NCBI RefSeq assembly: GCF_032921865.1
Contig: NZ_CP136684.1
Location: 4,316,501 to 4,380,500, forward strand
DNA from: Thalassospira lucentensis
GTDB taxonomy: Bacteria > Pseudomonadota > Alphaproteobacteria > Rhodospirillales > Thalassospiraceae
DNA: 64,000 nucleotides
Reading direction: 5' to 3'
Both the position numbers and the translations under genes were made by a program. Below are positions 17,255 to 26,717 of the stretch, one piece after another; the stretch's first letter is position 1; every line of letters begins with the position of its first letter. The notes under the pieces were generated by a model. It searched no databases, was not told where the DNA came from, and saw only the letters and a list, made by a program, of their open reading frames with translations.

Positions 17255-18589
17255 TTACTGCGTGCCGGCCATGCCGCCGCCCGCAGGGTCGGCGATGAAC
17301 TGGCAGCTTTCGGGATGTGGCGGGGTCCCTTCAAGGCAGCGCACGATATTGACCGCCGGTTTGCCATCCGAATTCATCGGAACATTGGCAGCAGCCCCCT
17401 TTTCGATCAGGTCCTCGGCCATGGTCGCAATCTGTTTGGTTGCCCCGGCCGGGGTGCCGGTACCGGCGATGCCATAATAATATTCAAAGACGAACGGGTT
17501 CACCATAAGGGCCGGGCCCATCAGCGGGGTCTGGGCATAGTCCGCATCCCCGGCGGCAAGGTTAAGACCGAACGCATCGGCACCGAGCCCCGCGCCAAAC
17601 GGCTTGTTCATCGTGGTCATGCAGGCAACCGCATTGGCCGCACGGTCCAGCACGACAAAGCCGCTGCGACCTGTATTGGACTGAACGTTACTGTCGGCAG
17701 CATCGATATCGGCCAGATAGCGGTTCAGGACCGCACCAAGTTCGGTGCTGGCATCAATGACCGCACGTCCGGACTCCGCACGCGGCGGATAGGCCAGATA
17801 CAGTGTTTCGTTACCAACCTTGACCTCGGTCGCGGATTTCCATTGCGGTTTGTAATCGCGCATGTCTTCGGCGGTCAGTGTCCCACCGGCATTCTGTACG
17901 GCGGTTGCGATCTGGGCACCAAGGGCACCGTTATAAAATTCACCCGGTCCCTTGACCCGAAGGGATGTCAGGAGCGCACCGAGATTGACCGAGCGAATCC
18001 GGTCGCCGACCTGCAAGGTATTGCCATCAGGCATGAAAACATCACGCAGAATCGGGCTTGCCTCGATCCGGTCGCGATTGGCTTCGATGTCATCCACCAT
18101 CGAACGCGATACCGGCACACCCAGGCGGGCATATTGTTCAGCCGCCGACAGGAGCTGCGGCCATTGCAGGCGACCGTAACGCGCACTAAGCGCATAAAGC
18201 CCGCGCGGGACGCCCGGAATGGTGGTTGCGGTCTGGCTGTCGGCAGTGCGAGTCCCCGGACGCGGCCAGAAATCAAGCACTTCGACCTTTTTCGACTGGC
18301 GATCATGAACAACGCACACCCCGCCGCCGCCAATACCGGCGACCGAGGATTTGGTTACGGTCATGGTCGCGTAAAGCGCAACAGCCGCATCCGCCGCCGT
18401 ACCGCCCGCCGAAAGAACGTCGCGTGCGATGCGAACCGCGCGGGGTTCGTCGGCGACCACGCCACCAAGGAAACCACTGACGGCCCCTATTTGGCCAAGA
18501 TTTTCAGTATTATCGCTACTGCAGGCAGCAAGACCGGCAGCCATTGCGATTGCCGTCATGATCCGCCATGATGGCTTGCGCGTCGGCAA
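17255..18589 (-). CDS. Divergent gamma-glutamyltransferase-family lipoprotein
   Basis: About 444 residues, shorter than the usual ~580 of GGT. The probable start is the TTG at 18589, giving a lipoprotein signal MPTRKPSWRIMTAIAMAAGLAAC; no ATG gives a comparable leader (alternative ATG at 18559). The large-subunit features are visible: SAGGTAADAAVALYATMTV and GIGGGGVCVVHD, and IPGVPRGLYAL. The autoprocessing/nucleophile region, normally TTHFSVVD, reads NTGRSGFVVLDRAANAVA (about residue 305), so a threonine is retained but the following residues differ. Whether it still cleaves itself or transfers glutamyl groups is open. Divergent from the M48 protease gene, 55 bases away. Confidence 0.8.
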   Translation of the reverse strand: MPTRKPSWRIMTAIAMAAGLAACSSDNTENLGQIGAVSGFLGGVVADEPRAVRIARDVLSAGGTAADAAVALYATMTVTKSSVAGIGGGGVCVVHDRQSKKVEVLDFWPRPGTRTADSQTATTIPGVPRGLYALSARYGRLQWPQLLSAAEQYARLGVPVSRSMVDDIEANRDRIEASPILRDVFMPDGNTLQVGDRIRSVNLGALLTSLRVKGPGEFYNGALGAQIATAVQNAGGTLTAEDMRDYKPQWKSATEVKVGNETLYLAYPPRAESGRAVIDASTELGAVLNRYLADIDAADSNVQSNTGRSGFVVLDRAANAVACMTTMNKPFGAGLGADAFGLNLAAGDADYAQTPLMGPALMVNPFVFEYYYGIAGTGTPAGATKQIATMAEDLIEKGAAANVPMNSDGKPAVNIVRCLEGTPPHPESCQFIADPAGGGMAGTQ

Positions 18590-18644
18590 CCTGTCCGCAC
18601 TGGTCGGGTCGACATCGGATGAACGAGAACACGGAACGCACAAT

Positions 18645-19991
18645 TTGCTCAGACGCATTATTACTCTCACTGCCATTTTCCTTGTTGCCCTGCCCAGCAC
18701 AGTTTTTGCGCAGGGTCGTTCTTTTATCCGGGATACCGAGATTGAGGAAACCCTTCATCTCTATGCGACCCCGATATTCAAGGCTGCCGGGCTCGATCCG
18801 CGCGGCGTTACTGTCTATATCGTCTCAGATCCCAGCCTGAACGCATTCGTTGCAGGTGGCCAAAAGCTTTTTATCAATACTGGCCTCTTGTTGAAAGCCC
18901 AGACTCCCGAACAGGTTATGGGCGTGATGGCCCACGAAACCGGCCACATTGCGGGCGGGCACCTTTCGCGTATTCATGATCAGCTTCGAAATGCCTCGGC
19001 GATATCGATTCTGTCAACCATCGTCGGTGTTGCCGCCGGTGTTGCCGCCGGTCGTGCAGATGTCGGTACAGCCGCCGTTCTTGGCGGACAGAACGTGGCA
19101 GAACGCAATTTCCTGGCTTATTCGCGGACACAGGAAAGTAGTGCCGATCAGGCCGGTGTCAACTTCCTGACCGATGCGGGGATTTCATCGCGCGGTCTGA
19201 TGGAATTCATGGAAACGCTTGAAGGTCAGGAATTGCTGAGCACGGCACGTCAGGACCCGTATCTGCGCAGTCACCCGCTGACGACCGAACGTGTCGAGTT
19301 CCTTGAAAACTATACTGCGAATTCACCGTTAAGGGACGCCAAGGTCGATCCGGTTCTGTATGAACGCCATGACCGTATGCGCGCCAAACTGTATGCCTTT
19401 ACCAACCATATCCAGCATACATTGCGTACCTATCCCGAAACCGACACCAGCATTTCGGGGCGTTATGCACGCGCGATTGCCTACTACCGGGACTCGCAAC
19501 TTGATCCGGCGATGAAGCTTATTGACGAGCTGATCGCCGAAGAACCGGAAAATCCGTATTTTGAAGAGCTTAAAGGTCAGGTCCTGCTGGAATTCGGCAA
19601 AGCCAAGGAAGCCACCGACCCGCTTCGCAAAGCCGTCGAACTGTCCAACGGTGCACCTTTGATCCGGTTGCTTCTGGCGCATGCGCTGATTGAAAGCGGT
19701 GACAGCAGTGTCCTGCCGGAAGCCAAGGAAAACCTTTTGGGGGTTCTTTCGGTTGAACGCAGCAATGCCTCGGCCTGGCGGTTCCGGGCGATCATCGAAA
19801 ACCGCCTGGGCAACGAAGGCGAAGCGTCGCTTTCGCAGGCGGAATACAGCCTTTTGACCGGAGATCGGGAAGCCGCGAAATATCATGCGGTTCAGGCCGA
19901 CCGGAAACTTGAAAAAGGCACCGCGACCTGGCAGCGCGCACAAGACATCATTCGCGCGACCGATCCGGAAGGCAAGGACAACCGGAATTGA
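18645..19991 (+). CDS. M48 family metalloprotease with C-terminal TPR region (BepA-like)
   Basis: A 448-residue exported zinc protease. I start at the TTG at 18645, which gives the signal peptide LRRIITLTAIFLVALPSTVFA; no ATG in frame gives one. The M48 domain has the HExxH motif in MGVMAHETGHIAGGHL and the third ligand Glu in QESSADQAGVNFL. After about residue 240 come helical TPR-type repeats (RYARAIAYYRDSQLDPAMKLID, NPYFEELKGQVLLEFGKAKEA). This layout is that of BepA/YfgC, which looks after outer-membrane protein and LPS-export assembly. The downstream lipoprotein gene overlaps or abuts its stop. Confidence 0.92.
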   Translation: MLRRIITLTAIFLVALPSTVFAQGRSFIRDTEIEETLHLYATPIFKAAGLDPRGVTVYIVSDPSLNAFVAGGQKLFINTGLLLKAQTPEQVMGVMAHETGHIAGGHLSRIHDQLRNASAISILSTIVGVAAGVAAGRADVGTAAVLGGQNVAERNFLAYSRTQESSADQAGVNFLTDAGISSRGLMEFMETLEGQELLSTARQDPYLRSHPLTTERVEFLENYTANSPLRDAKVDPVLYERHDRMRAKLYAFTNHIQHTLRTYPETDTSISGRYARAIAYYRDSQLDPAMKLIDELIAEEPENPYFEELKGQVLLEFGKAKEATDPLRKAVELSNGAPLIRLLLAHALIESGDSSVLPEAKENLLGVLSVERSNASAWRFRAIIENRLGNEGEASLSQAEYSLLTGDREAAKYHAVQADRKLEKGTATWQRAQDIIRATDPEGKDNRN

Positions 19992-20017
19992 CAGCAATCG
20001 CCCCAAAATGGGCGGCG

Positions 20018-20680
20018 ATGCGGCGTTTACCAACCCCTCGCCGTATCGGCCTTGCCTTTGCGGTGTTTTACCTGTTGACCGGATGCAGCCTGCCCGATGC
20101 CGGGGTGAGCGTCGAGGGGGATCTGAAGCTTCTTTATGCCCCTTTCCCGCTGAATAATCCGCCCCGGTACTGGCATTATGCCGAACGACCGGCAAAGCTT
20201 GATACGGGTGAACAGTCAAAGGCCAACAGCCTTTACTGGGAAGATATCGACGGGCGCATCGCGCTTGCCATGCGCCCGGCAATCGGCACATTTGAACTTG
20301 GCCGTCGTACCAATATTGCGGTTCTGGCATCCCCCTATCTGTCATTCGATTGGTTGATGAACGCATCGGCACAGCCCGGCGATACCGAGCTTGTCCTTGG
20401 TTTCCGGGCGCAATCGCATGGCGATTGGGGCGAAAGCGATCTGGGGGCAGGCAAACCGCCCGTCGATCATGTGATCCGGCTTCCGATTGGGGGCGACATG
20501 ACCGGTATCAAGGAATGGCAACGCGATTATTTCGATCTTTCGGCACTGCATCGCCGATACTGGCCCGACACAGATACCATCGATGTCCGTCTGGTATGGA
20601 TCGGGATTGCCGCATCTGGTGATCAGGGGGCCGATGTGGCCGGTGTCACATATCTCTCGCATATTTTACTTTCCCGTTAG
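20018..20680 (+). CDS. Putative lipoprotein of unknown function (DUF3047-like impression)
   Basis: About 220 residues. The start at ATG 20018 yields a basic leader and lipobox: MRRLPTPRRIGLAFAVFYLLTGC. A TTG at 19988 that overlaps the protease stop has the better ribosome site (AAGGA) and remains possible. The mature part contains SPYLSFDWLMNAS and VRLVWIGIAASGDQGADVAGVTYLS, which reminded me of DUF3047 proteins, but I am not certain. It sits between an M48 protease and a DsbA-like gene, a set that looks devoted to envelope protein quality. Confidence 0.65.
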   Translation: MRRLPTPRRIGLAFAVFYLLTGCSLPDAGVSVEGDLKLLYAPFPLNNPPRYWHYAERPAKLDTGEQSKANSLYWEDIDGRIALAMRPAIGTFELGRRTNIAVLASPYLSFDWLMNASAQPGDTELVLGFRAQSHGDWGESDLGAGKPPVDHVIRLPIGGDMTGIKEWQRDYFDLSALHRRYWPDTDTIDVRLVWIGIAASGDQGADVAGVTYLSHILLSR

Positions 20681-20766
20681 GTACCCGTCTCGTATCAATT
20701 AGCCAAAGAAATCAGGTCCCGCGCGATGCGAGAAACATCCGGGACAAAGACAACAAGGGATTTTCG

Positions 20767-21528
20767 ATGAATTCGCACATGATCAAACGCCTTCTTGGCG
20801 GTGCCGCCATCATGCTTTCGCTGAGTTTTGCCGTGGGCGCACCAGCACAGGCGGAAGAACTAAGCGATGCCCAGAAGGCCGAGATCGAAGGCGTGATTGA
20901 ACAGTATCTTCTGGAAAACCCGGATGTTCTGCTGCGTGCGATCCAGAATGTTCAGGTCTGGCAGACAACCGAACAGGCCCGCCAGCAGGCCGAAGCCATT
21001 GAGCCGGTTTGGGATGCGCTGGTAGCCGACAGTTCGGTGCCATCGGTCGGCCCGCTTGATGCGCCGGTGACCGTGATCGAATTTTTTGATTATCATTGCG
21101 GTTATTGCAAACGCGCCTTTGACGGCGTGAAGGAACTTGCTGAAAATTCCGATGGCAAAATCCGCACCATGTTTGTTGAATTCCCGATCCTGCGCGAAGA
21201 AAGTGCCGATGCGGCCCGCGCGGCATTGGCCGCTGCCAAGCAGGGCAAATACATGGAAATCCACGCGGCCTTCATGGAAAACCGCGGTATCCTTGACGAG
21301 GCACAGATCAACACATTGGCCAAAGACGCAGGTGTCGACGTTGATCAGATGCGCAAGGACATGCAGTCACCGGAAATCAATGGCATGTTACAGCAATATG
21401 CCGCCATGGCGCGCAGCATCGGGGTCAATGGCACCCCGGCCTTCCTGATCAATGGTCAGATGGTGTCGGGTGCGGATATGGAGCGCGTCAATGCGCTGGT
21501 CAAAGCCGGACTTGAACAGGCGTCCTGA
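20767..21528 (+). CDS. Periplasmic DsbA-family thiol-disulfide oxidoreductase
   Basis: The 253-residue protein has a signal peptide (MIKRLLGGAAIMLSLSFAVGAPAQA), an N-terminal helical region (~25-85) found in Com1/ScsC-type members, and a thioredoxin fold with active site CGYC at about residue 110 (FFDYHCGYCKRAFDGVKEL). The cis-proline loop reads VNGTPAFLINGQMVSG. It may oxidise or isomerise disulfides of secreted proteins. A 5' gap of 86 bases separates it from the lipoprotein gene; a terminator follows. Confidence 0.92.
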   Translation: MNSHMIKRLLGGAAIMLSLSFAVGAPAQAEELSDAQKAEIEGVIEQYLLENPDVLLRAIQNVQVWQTTEQARQQAEAIEPVWDALVADSSVPSVGPLDAPVTVIEFFDYHCGYCKRAFDGVKELAENSDGKIRTMFVEFPILREESADAARAALAAAKQGKYMEIHAAFMENRGILDEAQINTLAKDAGVDVDQMRKDMQSPEINGMLQQYAAMARSIGVNGTPAFLINGQMVSGADMERVNALVKAGLEQAS

Positions 21529-21592
21529 TTCTACACCAAACCGCTACTACGGATGCAGTCAATCCGTTACGCAGTCTGAATAAAACAAAAGC

Positions 21593-21624
21593 CCCCGTTT
21601 CGATACCGAAACGGGGACTTTTTA
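21593..21624 (+). terminator. Intrinsic terminator after the DsbA-like gene
   Basis: Perfect 10-bp stem CCCCGTTTCG / CGAAACGGGG with a short loop, followed by ACTTTTTAT. It lies between converging genes and could also serve thiSG. Confidence 0.88.
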
Positions 21625-21640
21625 TCGGACATCTATGCGA

Positions 21641-22636
21641 TCAGATCAAACCGGCCAGCGGCGAGGACGGATCAGCATATTTTTTCTTGGGCATGCGACC
21701 GGCAAGGAAGGATTCACGACCGGCGATGATCGCGTGTTTCATCGCGCGTGCCATGCGGATCGGGTCCCTGGCACCGGCAATCGCGGTATTCATCAGAACG
21801 CCGTCACAGCCCAGTTCCATGGCAAATGCCGCATCGGATGCGGTGCCGACACCGGCATCGACAATCACCGGCACATTGGCGTTTTCCTTGATCAGCGCGA
21901 TATTGACCGGGTTGAGAATCCCCATGCCCGAGCCGATCAGCGATCCCAGCGGCATGATCGCGACACAGCCCATATCTTCAAGCATTTTGGCCTGAATGGG
22001 ATCGTCGCTGCAGTAAACCATCACGTCGAAACCATCCTTGATCAGGGCCTCGGCGGCCTTGAGGGTTTCGGGCATGTTGGGATAAAGCGTCTTCTGATCG
22101 CCCAGAACTTCAAGCTTCACCAGATTCCAGCCACCGGCCTCGCGGGCCAGACGCAGGGTCCGGACCGAGTCATCAGCCGTAAAGCAACCCGCCGTATTCG
22201 GCAGATAAACGTATTTTTTCGGATCGACATAATCGACCAGCATCGGCTGTGACGGGTCGGTCAGATTGACGCGACGCACGGCAACCGTGACCATTTCCGC
22301 GCCCGATGCATCAATCGCGATGCGGGTTTCTTCGAAATCCTTGTATTTGCCGGTACCGACGATCAGACGCGATTTGAATTTGTGGCCCGCGACAACGAAA
22401 CCCTCGTCATTGGCGGACGCAAGATCGGCATCCGAGGAACCGCCACCAATAAAATGAACGATTTCAAGCTTGTCGCCATCGGCAAGTGCAGTATCGCCAT
22501 AAGCCGTTTTCGGCACGATTTCGAGATTGCGTTCCACCGCGACCTTGGTCGCGGTAATCCCGAGTTCGCCGAGAAGATCGGCAACGGTTGCTGCGGTTTC
22601 GATGGTGCGGTCTTCACCGTTGATGGTCAGGCGCAT
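21641..22636 (-). CDS. thiG: Fused sulfur carrier ThiS and thiazole synthase ThiG
   Basis: Residues 1-66 are ThiS, a ubiquitin-like fold ([22 protein letters not shown]) ending at IVHFIGGG; residues from about 79 are ThiG, a TIM barrel ([18 protein letters not shown]..., [34 protein letters not shown]). ThiG joins DXP, dehydroglycine and ThiS thiocarboxylate sulfur into the thiamin thiazole. In stand-alone ThiS the terminal GG becomes a thiocarboxylate; here it is followed by a 12-residue linker. Such fusions are known as bifunctional proteins. I start at ATG 22636 (AAGGA upstream) and not at the GTG at 22672. Confidence 0.93.
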   Translation of the reverse strand: MRLTINGEDRTIETAATVADLLGELGITATKVAVERNLEIVPKTAYGDTALADGDKLEIVHFIGGGSSDADLASANDEGFVVAGHKFKSRLIVGTGKYKDFEETRIAIDASGAEMVTVAVRRVNLTDPSQPMLVDYVDPKKYVYLPNTAGCFTADDSVRTLRLAREAGGWNLVKLEVLGDQKTLYPNMPETLKAAEALIKDGFDVMVYCSDDPIQAKMLEDMGCVAIMPLGSLIGSGMGILNPVNIALIKENANVPVIVDAGVGTASDAAFAMELGCDGVLMNTAIAGARDPIRMARAMKHAIIAGRESFLAGRMPKKKYADPSSPLAGLI

Positions 22637-22880
22637 CTGTTCGTCTTGTCCTTGTGGTATCAAAATATTCACCTATTGGCGCGCAGTATGCGCAGCTGCC
22701 GGGCGAGAGGCAAGCTGTGATCGGCGGATTCTGCCATGCGGGGCACACAAAGCTGCACCAATGGCGATGATGCCAACATGATCGTGTGGTTACAGTCACA
22801 TGCCTCGTCCGAATGCAACGTTGCGTCAGACTTTGGTCGTGTTATAAACGCATCACTATATGTTGGGCATGTGGGAACGG

Positions 22881-23327
22881 ATGACAAAACCCGTCTACAT
22901 TCTGAATGGGCCGAATTTGAACCTGCTGGGACAGCGTCAGCCGGAAATTTACGGTGCGACCACCTTGCAGGATATCGACAACATGTGTTCTGCACATGCG
23001 TCGAAGATTGGCCTGTCCGTCGTCTTTCGCCAAAGCAATCACGAAGGCGAGCTGGTTGACTGGATTCAGGAAGCCCGGCAAGAAGCTGCTGGCATTATTA
23101 TCAATGCTGGGGCATATACGCACACATCGGTTGCGATCCTTGACGCATTGCTGGCATCCGATTTGCCGGTCGTCGAGGTGCATCTGTCAAATATTCATCA
23201 GCGGGACGCATTCAGACATCATTCTTACGTCTCGAAAGCTGCAAAAGGCATGATCTGTGGTTTTGGCGCGCAGGGTTACATTCTTGGCCTTGATGCCATC
23301 AGATCACTGATCCACACACCATCATAA
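22881..23327 (+). CDS. aroQ: Type II 3-dehydroquinate dehydratase
   Basis: Third step of the shikimate pathway: 3-dehydroquinate to 3-dehydroshikimate. The protein (148 residues) shows all family landmarks: [20 protein letters not shown] with the catalytic Tyr, [31 protein letters not shown] and [21 protein letters not shown] with the catalytic His. The ATG at 22881 places the conserved start directly before the motif. It leads the aroQ-accB-accC cluster, a common arrangement, with only 11 bases to accB. Confidence 0.96.
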   Translation: MTKPVYILNGPNLNLLGQRQPEIYGATTLQDIDNMCSAHASKIGLSVVFRQSNHEGELVDWIQEARQEAAGIIINAGAYTHTSVAILDALLASDLPVVEVHLSNIHQRDAFRHHSYVSKAAKGMICGFGAQGYILGLDAIRSLIHTPS

Positions 23328-23338
23328 AAGATATCGAA

Positions 23339-23788
23339 ATGAGCAAGTTCAACATCGACAACGATACCATTCGCCAGCTCGCAGAGCTGCTGGACGAGAC
23401 CAACCTGACCGAGATCGAAGTTGCCGCAGGCGACAATCGCATCCGCGTCGCCCGTCAGGGCACCATGGTTGCAGCCGCTCCGGCAGCTGCACCGGTTGCC
23501 GCTGCTCCTGCTGCGGCCCCTGCTCCGGCGGCTCCTGCCGATGCGGGTTCGCATCCGGGTGCTGTTAAGTCGCCGATGGTTGGTGTCGTCTATTTCGCGC
23601 CGGAACCCGGTGCCGCACCGTTCATTTCGGTCGGTTCCAGCGTTTCCGAAGGCCAGACCCTTATGCTGATCGAAGCGATGAAAACCTTTAACCCGATCCG
23701 TGCACCGAAGTCCGGCAAGGTTACCCAGATCATCGCAACCGACGGCCATCCGGTCGAGTATGACGAGCCGCTGGTCATTATTGAATAA
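23339..23788 (+). CDS. accB: Biotin carboxyl carrier protein of acetyl-CoA carboxylase
   Basis: A 149-residue carrier that brings CO2-loaded biotin from AccC to the carboxyltransferase. N-terminal helical part, then an Ala/Pro linker (AAAPAAAPVAAAPAAAPAPA), then the biotinyl domain with EAMKTFNPI; Lys115 is the biotinylation site. The length is usual. It is cotranscribed with accC, 16 bases downstream. Confidence 0.96.
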   Translation: MSKFNIDNDTIRQLAELLDETNLTEIEVAAGDNRIRVARQGTMVAAAPAAAPVAAAPAAAPAPAAPADAGSHPGAVKSPMVGVVYFAPEPGAAPFISVGSSVSEGQTLMLIEAMKTFNPIRAPKSGKVTQIIATDGHPVEYDEPLVIIE

Positions 23789-23804
23789 GCCGGGGTAACA
23801 CCGC

Positions 23805-25148
23805 ATGTTCGACAAACTCCTGATTGCCAACCGTGGCGAAATCGCGCTTCGTATTCAGCGCGCCTGCCGCGAAATGGGCATCAAAACTGTCGCGGTGCAT
23901 TCCACCGCCGATGCCGATGCCATGCATGTCCGCCTGGCAGACGAAGCCGTCTGCATCGGCCCGGCCGCATCGAAAGACAGCTATCTGAATATTCCGGCGA
24001 TCCTGTCGGCAGCCGAAATCACCGGCGCAGAAGCCATCCATCCGGGTTACGGCTTCCTGTCGGAAAATGCCGACTTTGCCGCCATGGTCGAAGAACACGG
24101 CTTTGCCTTTGTCGGTCCGTCGGCGGAACATATCCGCATGATGGGTGACAAGATCACCGCGAAACTGACTGCAGCCAAACTGGGCATTCCGGTTGTTCCC
24201 GGGTCGGACGGGGAAATCACCACCGTTGCCGAAGCCCAGAAATGTGCCAAGGAAATCGGCTATCCGGTCCTGATCAAGGCATCGGGTGGTGGTGGCGGCC
24301 GCGGCATGAAAGTGGTCGAGCGCGACGAAGACCTTGCCGAAGCCTTTTCCATGACCCGCAAGGAAGCATTGCAGAACTTTGGCAATGCCGCGGTTTATAT
24401 GGAAAAGTACCTTGGCAAACCGCGCCATATCGAACTTCAGGTTATTGGTGATTCCCACGGCAATGCCGTCCACCTGTTCGAACGCGACTGCTCCCTGCAG
24501 CGTCGTCACCAGAAAGTGCTTGAAGAAGCGCCTTCGCCGACGCTGACACCGGAAGAACGCGAACGCATCGGATCAACAGTTGCCAACGCGATGCGTGGCA
24601 TGGGGTATCGCAATGCCGGGACGATCGAATTCCTGTATGAAAACGGCGAGTTCTATTTCATCGAAATGAACACCCGTCTGCAGGTCGAACATCCGGTAAC
24701 CGAAGCCATTTCGGGCGTTGACCTTGTGCGTGAACAGATCCGCGTTGCGGCTGGTCTTGAACTGTCCTTTACGCAGCAAGATCTGGAAATTCACGGCCAT
24801 GCGATTGAATGCCGCATCAATGCCGAAGATCCGGAAACCTTCGTGCCGTCACCGGGCAAGATCAAGGAATATCATGCACCGGGCGGTTTGGGCGTTCGTG
24901 TCGATAGCGGTATCTATACCGGTTATTCGATCCCGCCCTATTACGACAGCATGATCGCGAAACTGATCGTGCATGGGCGTGACCGCGAAGAATGCATGAT
25001 GCGCCTGCGCCGTGCATTGGCCGAATATGCGATTGGCGGGATCAAAACCACCATTCCGCTGCATCAGAAGCTTCTGGCGCAACCCGATATCCAGAAAGGT
25101 GATTACGATATTCACTGGCTGGAGAAATTCATGGGCATGAAGAAGTAA
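23805..25148 (+). CDS. accC: Biotin carboxylase subunit of acetyl-CoA carboxylase
   Basis: ATP-grasp enzyme that carboxylates biotin on AccB with bicarbonate. 447 residues, the E. coli length. Start [24 protein letters not shown]-grasp glycine loop [12 protein letters not shown]; metal and substrate residues in [26 protein letters not shown]; and the C-terminal domain [12 protein letters not shown] terminator closes the aroQ-accBC operon. Confidence 0.97.
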   Translation: MFDKLLIANRGEIALRIQRACREMGIKTVAVHSTADADAMHVRLADEAVCIGPAASKDSYLNIPAILSAAEITGAEAIHPGYGFLSENADFAAMVEEHGFAFVGPSAEHIRMMGDKITAKLTAAKLGIPVVPGSDGEITTVAEAQKCAKEIGYPVLIKASGGGGGRGMKVVERDEDLAEAFSMTRKEALQNFGNAAVYMEKYLGKPRHIELQVIGDSHGNAVHLFERDCSLQRRHQKVLEEAPSPTLTPEERERIGSTVANAMRGMGYRNAGTIEFLYENGEFYFIEMNTRLQVEHPVTEAISGVDLVREQIRVAAGLELSFTQQDLEIHGHAIECRINAEDPETFVPSPGKIKEYHAPGGLGVRVDSGIYTGYSIPPYYDSMIAKLIVHGRDREECMMRLRRALAEYAIGGIKTTIPLHQKLLAQPDIQKGDYDIHWLEKFMGMKK

Positions 25149-25166
25149 TTTTCTTTATCCCGACGC

Positions 25167-25205
25167 AAAAAAGCGGGGCTTCCTTTCGGGAGCCCCGCTT
25201 TTGTT
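25167..25205 (+). terminator. Intrinsic terminator of the aroQ-accBC operon
   Basis: Perfect 10-bp stem AAGCGGGGCT / AGCCCCGCTT around a 10-base loop, followed by TTGTTTG. The following 240 bases to aat show no other clear feature. Confidence 0.9.
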
Positions 25206-25448
25206 TGCGAATTTCCGTTAACCCAGCACGATGCATCAGGCGCGAGGCGATGGCGGCCCCGGCAAAACAACCAGCGAAGAAATTTCGAGCATTTTACCGA
25301 TCCCGGTACGAAGAATTAATCATCCATTTCGATTATCATGCCAAAGATAGCTGACAGACCGAAAGCTGCTATCTTGTCAGACCAGTGCGCGTTCACATAT
25401 GTAAACAGACGACTTGCAAACAGGACCGAAACCATTATCACCGCGATC

Positions 25449-26096
25449 ATGTCGAACCAACTGACCCCTGATCTGTTGATCCGTGCCTATTCGGTCGGCC
25501 TGTTTCCCATGGCCGAAAGCCATGATGACCCGACCCTTTACTGGATTGACCCGGAATGGCGTGGCGTATTGCCACTGGATGGCTTTCATGTACCCAGAAG
25601 CCTGCGCAAAGCCGTGCGCAAGGGGACATTCAAGGTCCATGTAAACAAAGCCTTTCCCGATGTCATTCGTGCCTGTGCGGAACCCACCGCCAGCCGGGAC
25701 GATACCTGGATCAATGACAATATTCTTGATGCCTATTGCGCGCTTCACAAGATGGGCTGTGCGCATTCGATCGAGGCATGGCTTGATGGCAAGTTGGTAG
25801 GCGGGCTTTATGGCGTCAGCCTTGGTCAGGCGTTTTTTGGCGAAAGCATGTTTTCGCGCGCGACCAATGCATCGAAGGTGGCGCTTGTGCATCTTGTCGC
25901 CCTTTTGCGGCAGGGCGGTTACACACTGCTTGATACCCAATTCGTCAATGATCACTTAAAACAGTTTGGGGTGGTCGAAATCCCGCGGGAACGCTATCGT
26001 TCCGATCTTGCCCGTGCGCTTGCCGGACGGGCAAGCCTTCCGTTTGAAGCCGATCCCGAATTTATCGAACAGGTATTGCAGCAAGGTGATCATTGA
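25449..26096 (+). CDS. aat: Leucyl/phenylalanyl-tRNA--protein transferase
   Basis: Adds Leu or Phe from aminoacyl-tRNA to proteins with N-terminal Lys or Arg, marking them for ClpS/ClpAP. The 215-residue protein starts [23 protein letters not shown] and contains [70 protein letters not shown] and [11 protein letters not shown], all typical. I use the ATG at 25449 because upstream codons are not family-like; its ribosome site is weak. ClpS and ClpA are encoded about 9 kb downstream in this window. Confidence 0.95.
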   Translation: MSNQLTPDLLIRAYSVGLFPMAESHDDPTLYWIDPEWRGVLPLDGFHVPRSLRKAVRKGTFKVHVNKAFPDVIRACAEPTASRDDTWINDNILDAYCALHKMGCAHSIEAWLDGKLVGGLYGVSLGQAFFGESMFSRATNASKVALVHLVALLRQGGYTLLDTQFVNDHLKQFGVVEIPRERYRSDLARALAGRASLPFEADPEFIEQVLQQGDH

Positions 26097-26152
26097 CGCC
26101 ACCGCCCCTGTCCCCGCCCCCGCATCCCTTCCAGAAAAGACTGAACATCCCG

Positions 26153-26635
26153 ATGCAGATACGGCCTGCCACACAGAATGATATCCCGAAAATCCTTGAA
26201 ATTGTTGCCCCGGTCCTGCGTGCTGGTGAAACCTATGTCATGCCGACCGACATGACCGATGACGAAGTGCGTGCCTATTGGATGGGGCCGGACAAGGAAA
26301 CCCTTGTTGCCGAGGAAGACGGGCAGATTGTTGGCACCTATTACCTGAAGGCCAATCAGCCGGGCAATGGCGCGCATGTCGCCAATTGTGGCTATATGAC
26401 CGCCCCGGATGCAGGCGGACGCGGAATTGCGCGGCGGATGTGCGAAAACTCGCTGATCCGTGCAAAGGATCGCGGCTTTAAGGCCATGCAGTTCAATTTC
26501 GTCATCGCCAGCAACAAGGCCGCCGTGCATCTTTGGCCGCAGCTTGGCTTTGAAATTGTCGGGCGTTTACCCGGTGCCTATTTGCACCCGGTACATGGCG
26601 AAACCGACGCACTGATCATGTATCGCAAACTTTAA
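26153..26635 (+). CDS. GNAT family N-acetyltransferase
   Basis: A 160-residue GNAT protein: MQIRPATQNDIPKILEIV at the start, LVAEEDGQIVGTYYLK (strands 2-4), and acetyl-CoA loop region with NCGYMTAPDAGGRGIARRMCENSL (variant of R/Q-x-x-G-x-G/A), then MQFNFVIASNKAAVHLWPQLGFEIVG. The substrate is unknown. ATG at 26153 fits the fold; a TTG at 26093, overlapping the aat stop, would add 20 proline-rich residues. Probably cotranscribed with aat. Confidence 0.88.
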   Translation: MQIRPATQNDIPKILEIVAPVLRAGETYVMPTDMTDDEVRAYWMGPDKETLVAEEDGQIVGTYYLKANQPGNGAHVANCGYMTAPDAGGRGIARRMCENSLIRAKDRGFKAMQFNFVIASNKAAVHLWPQLGFEIVGRLPGAYLHPVHGETDALIMYRKL

Positions 26636-26655
26636 TCCTTCTGCTGCGCCCGTAA

Positions 26656-26685
26656 ACGAAAACTGACGCCACATGGGCGTCAGTT
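26656..26685 (-). terminator. Intrinsic terminator after the TPR-YdcF gene
   Basis: Perfect 10-bp stem AACTGACGCC / GGCGTCAGTT with a five-base loop; on the minus strand TTTTCGTTT follows. It may also stop plus-strand transcripts from the GNAT gene. Confidence 0.8.
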
Positions 26686-26717
26686 CACTGTTTGATCGGC
26701 GATTTCGAATTGCCTGA

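Noticed and set aside
16940..18571. A 543-codon open frame opposite to the aminotransferase start and the GGT-like gene
   Set aside because: Antisense to two genes with clear family motifs; composition rich in Arg/His/Gly, as expected for a shadow frame in GC-rich DNA.
22637..22880. Possible TPP riboswitch in front of thiSG
   Set aside because: The conserved CTGAGA and ACCTGATCTGG-like segments are not present in the minus-strand leader; control must be elsewhere or further upstream.
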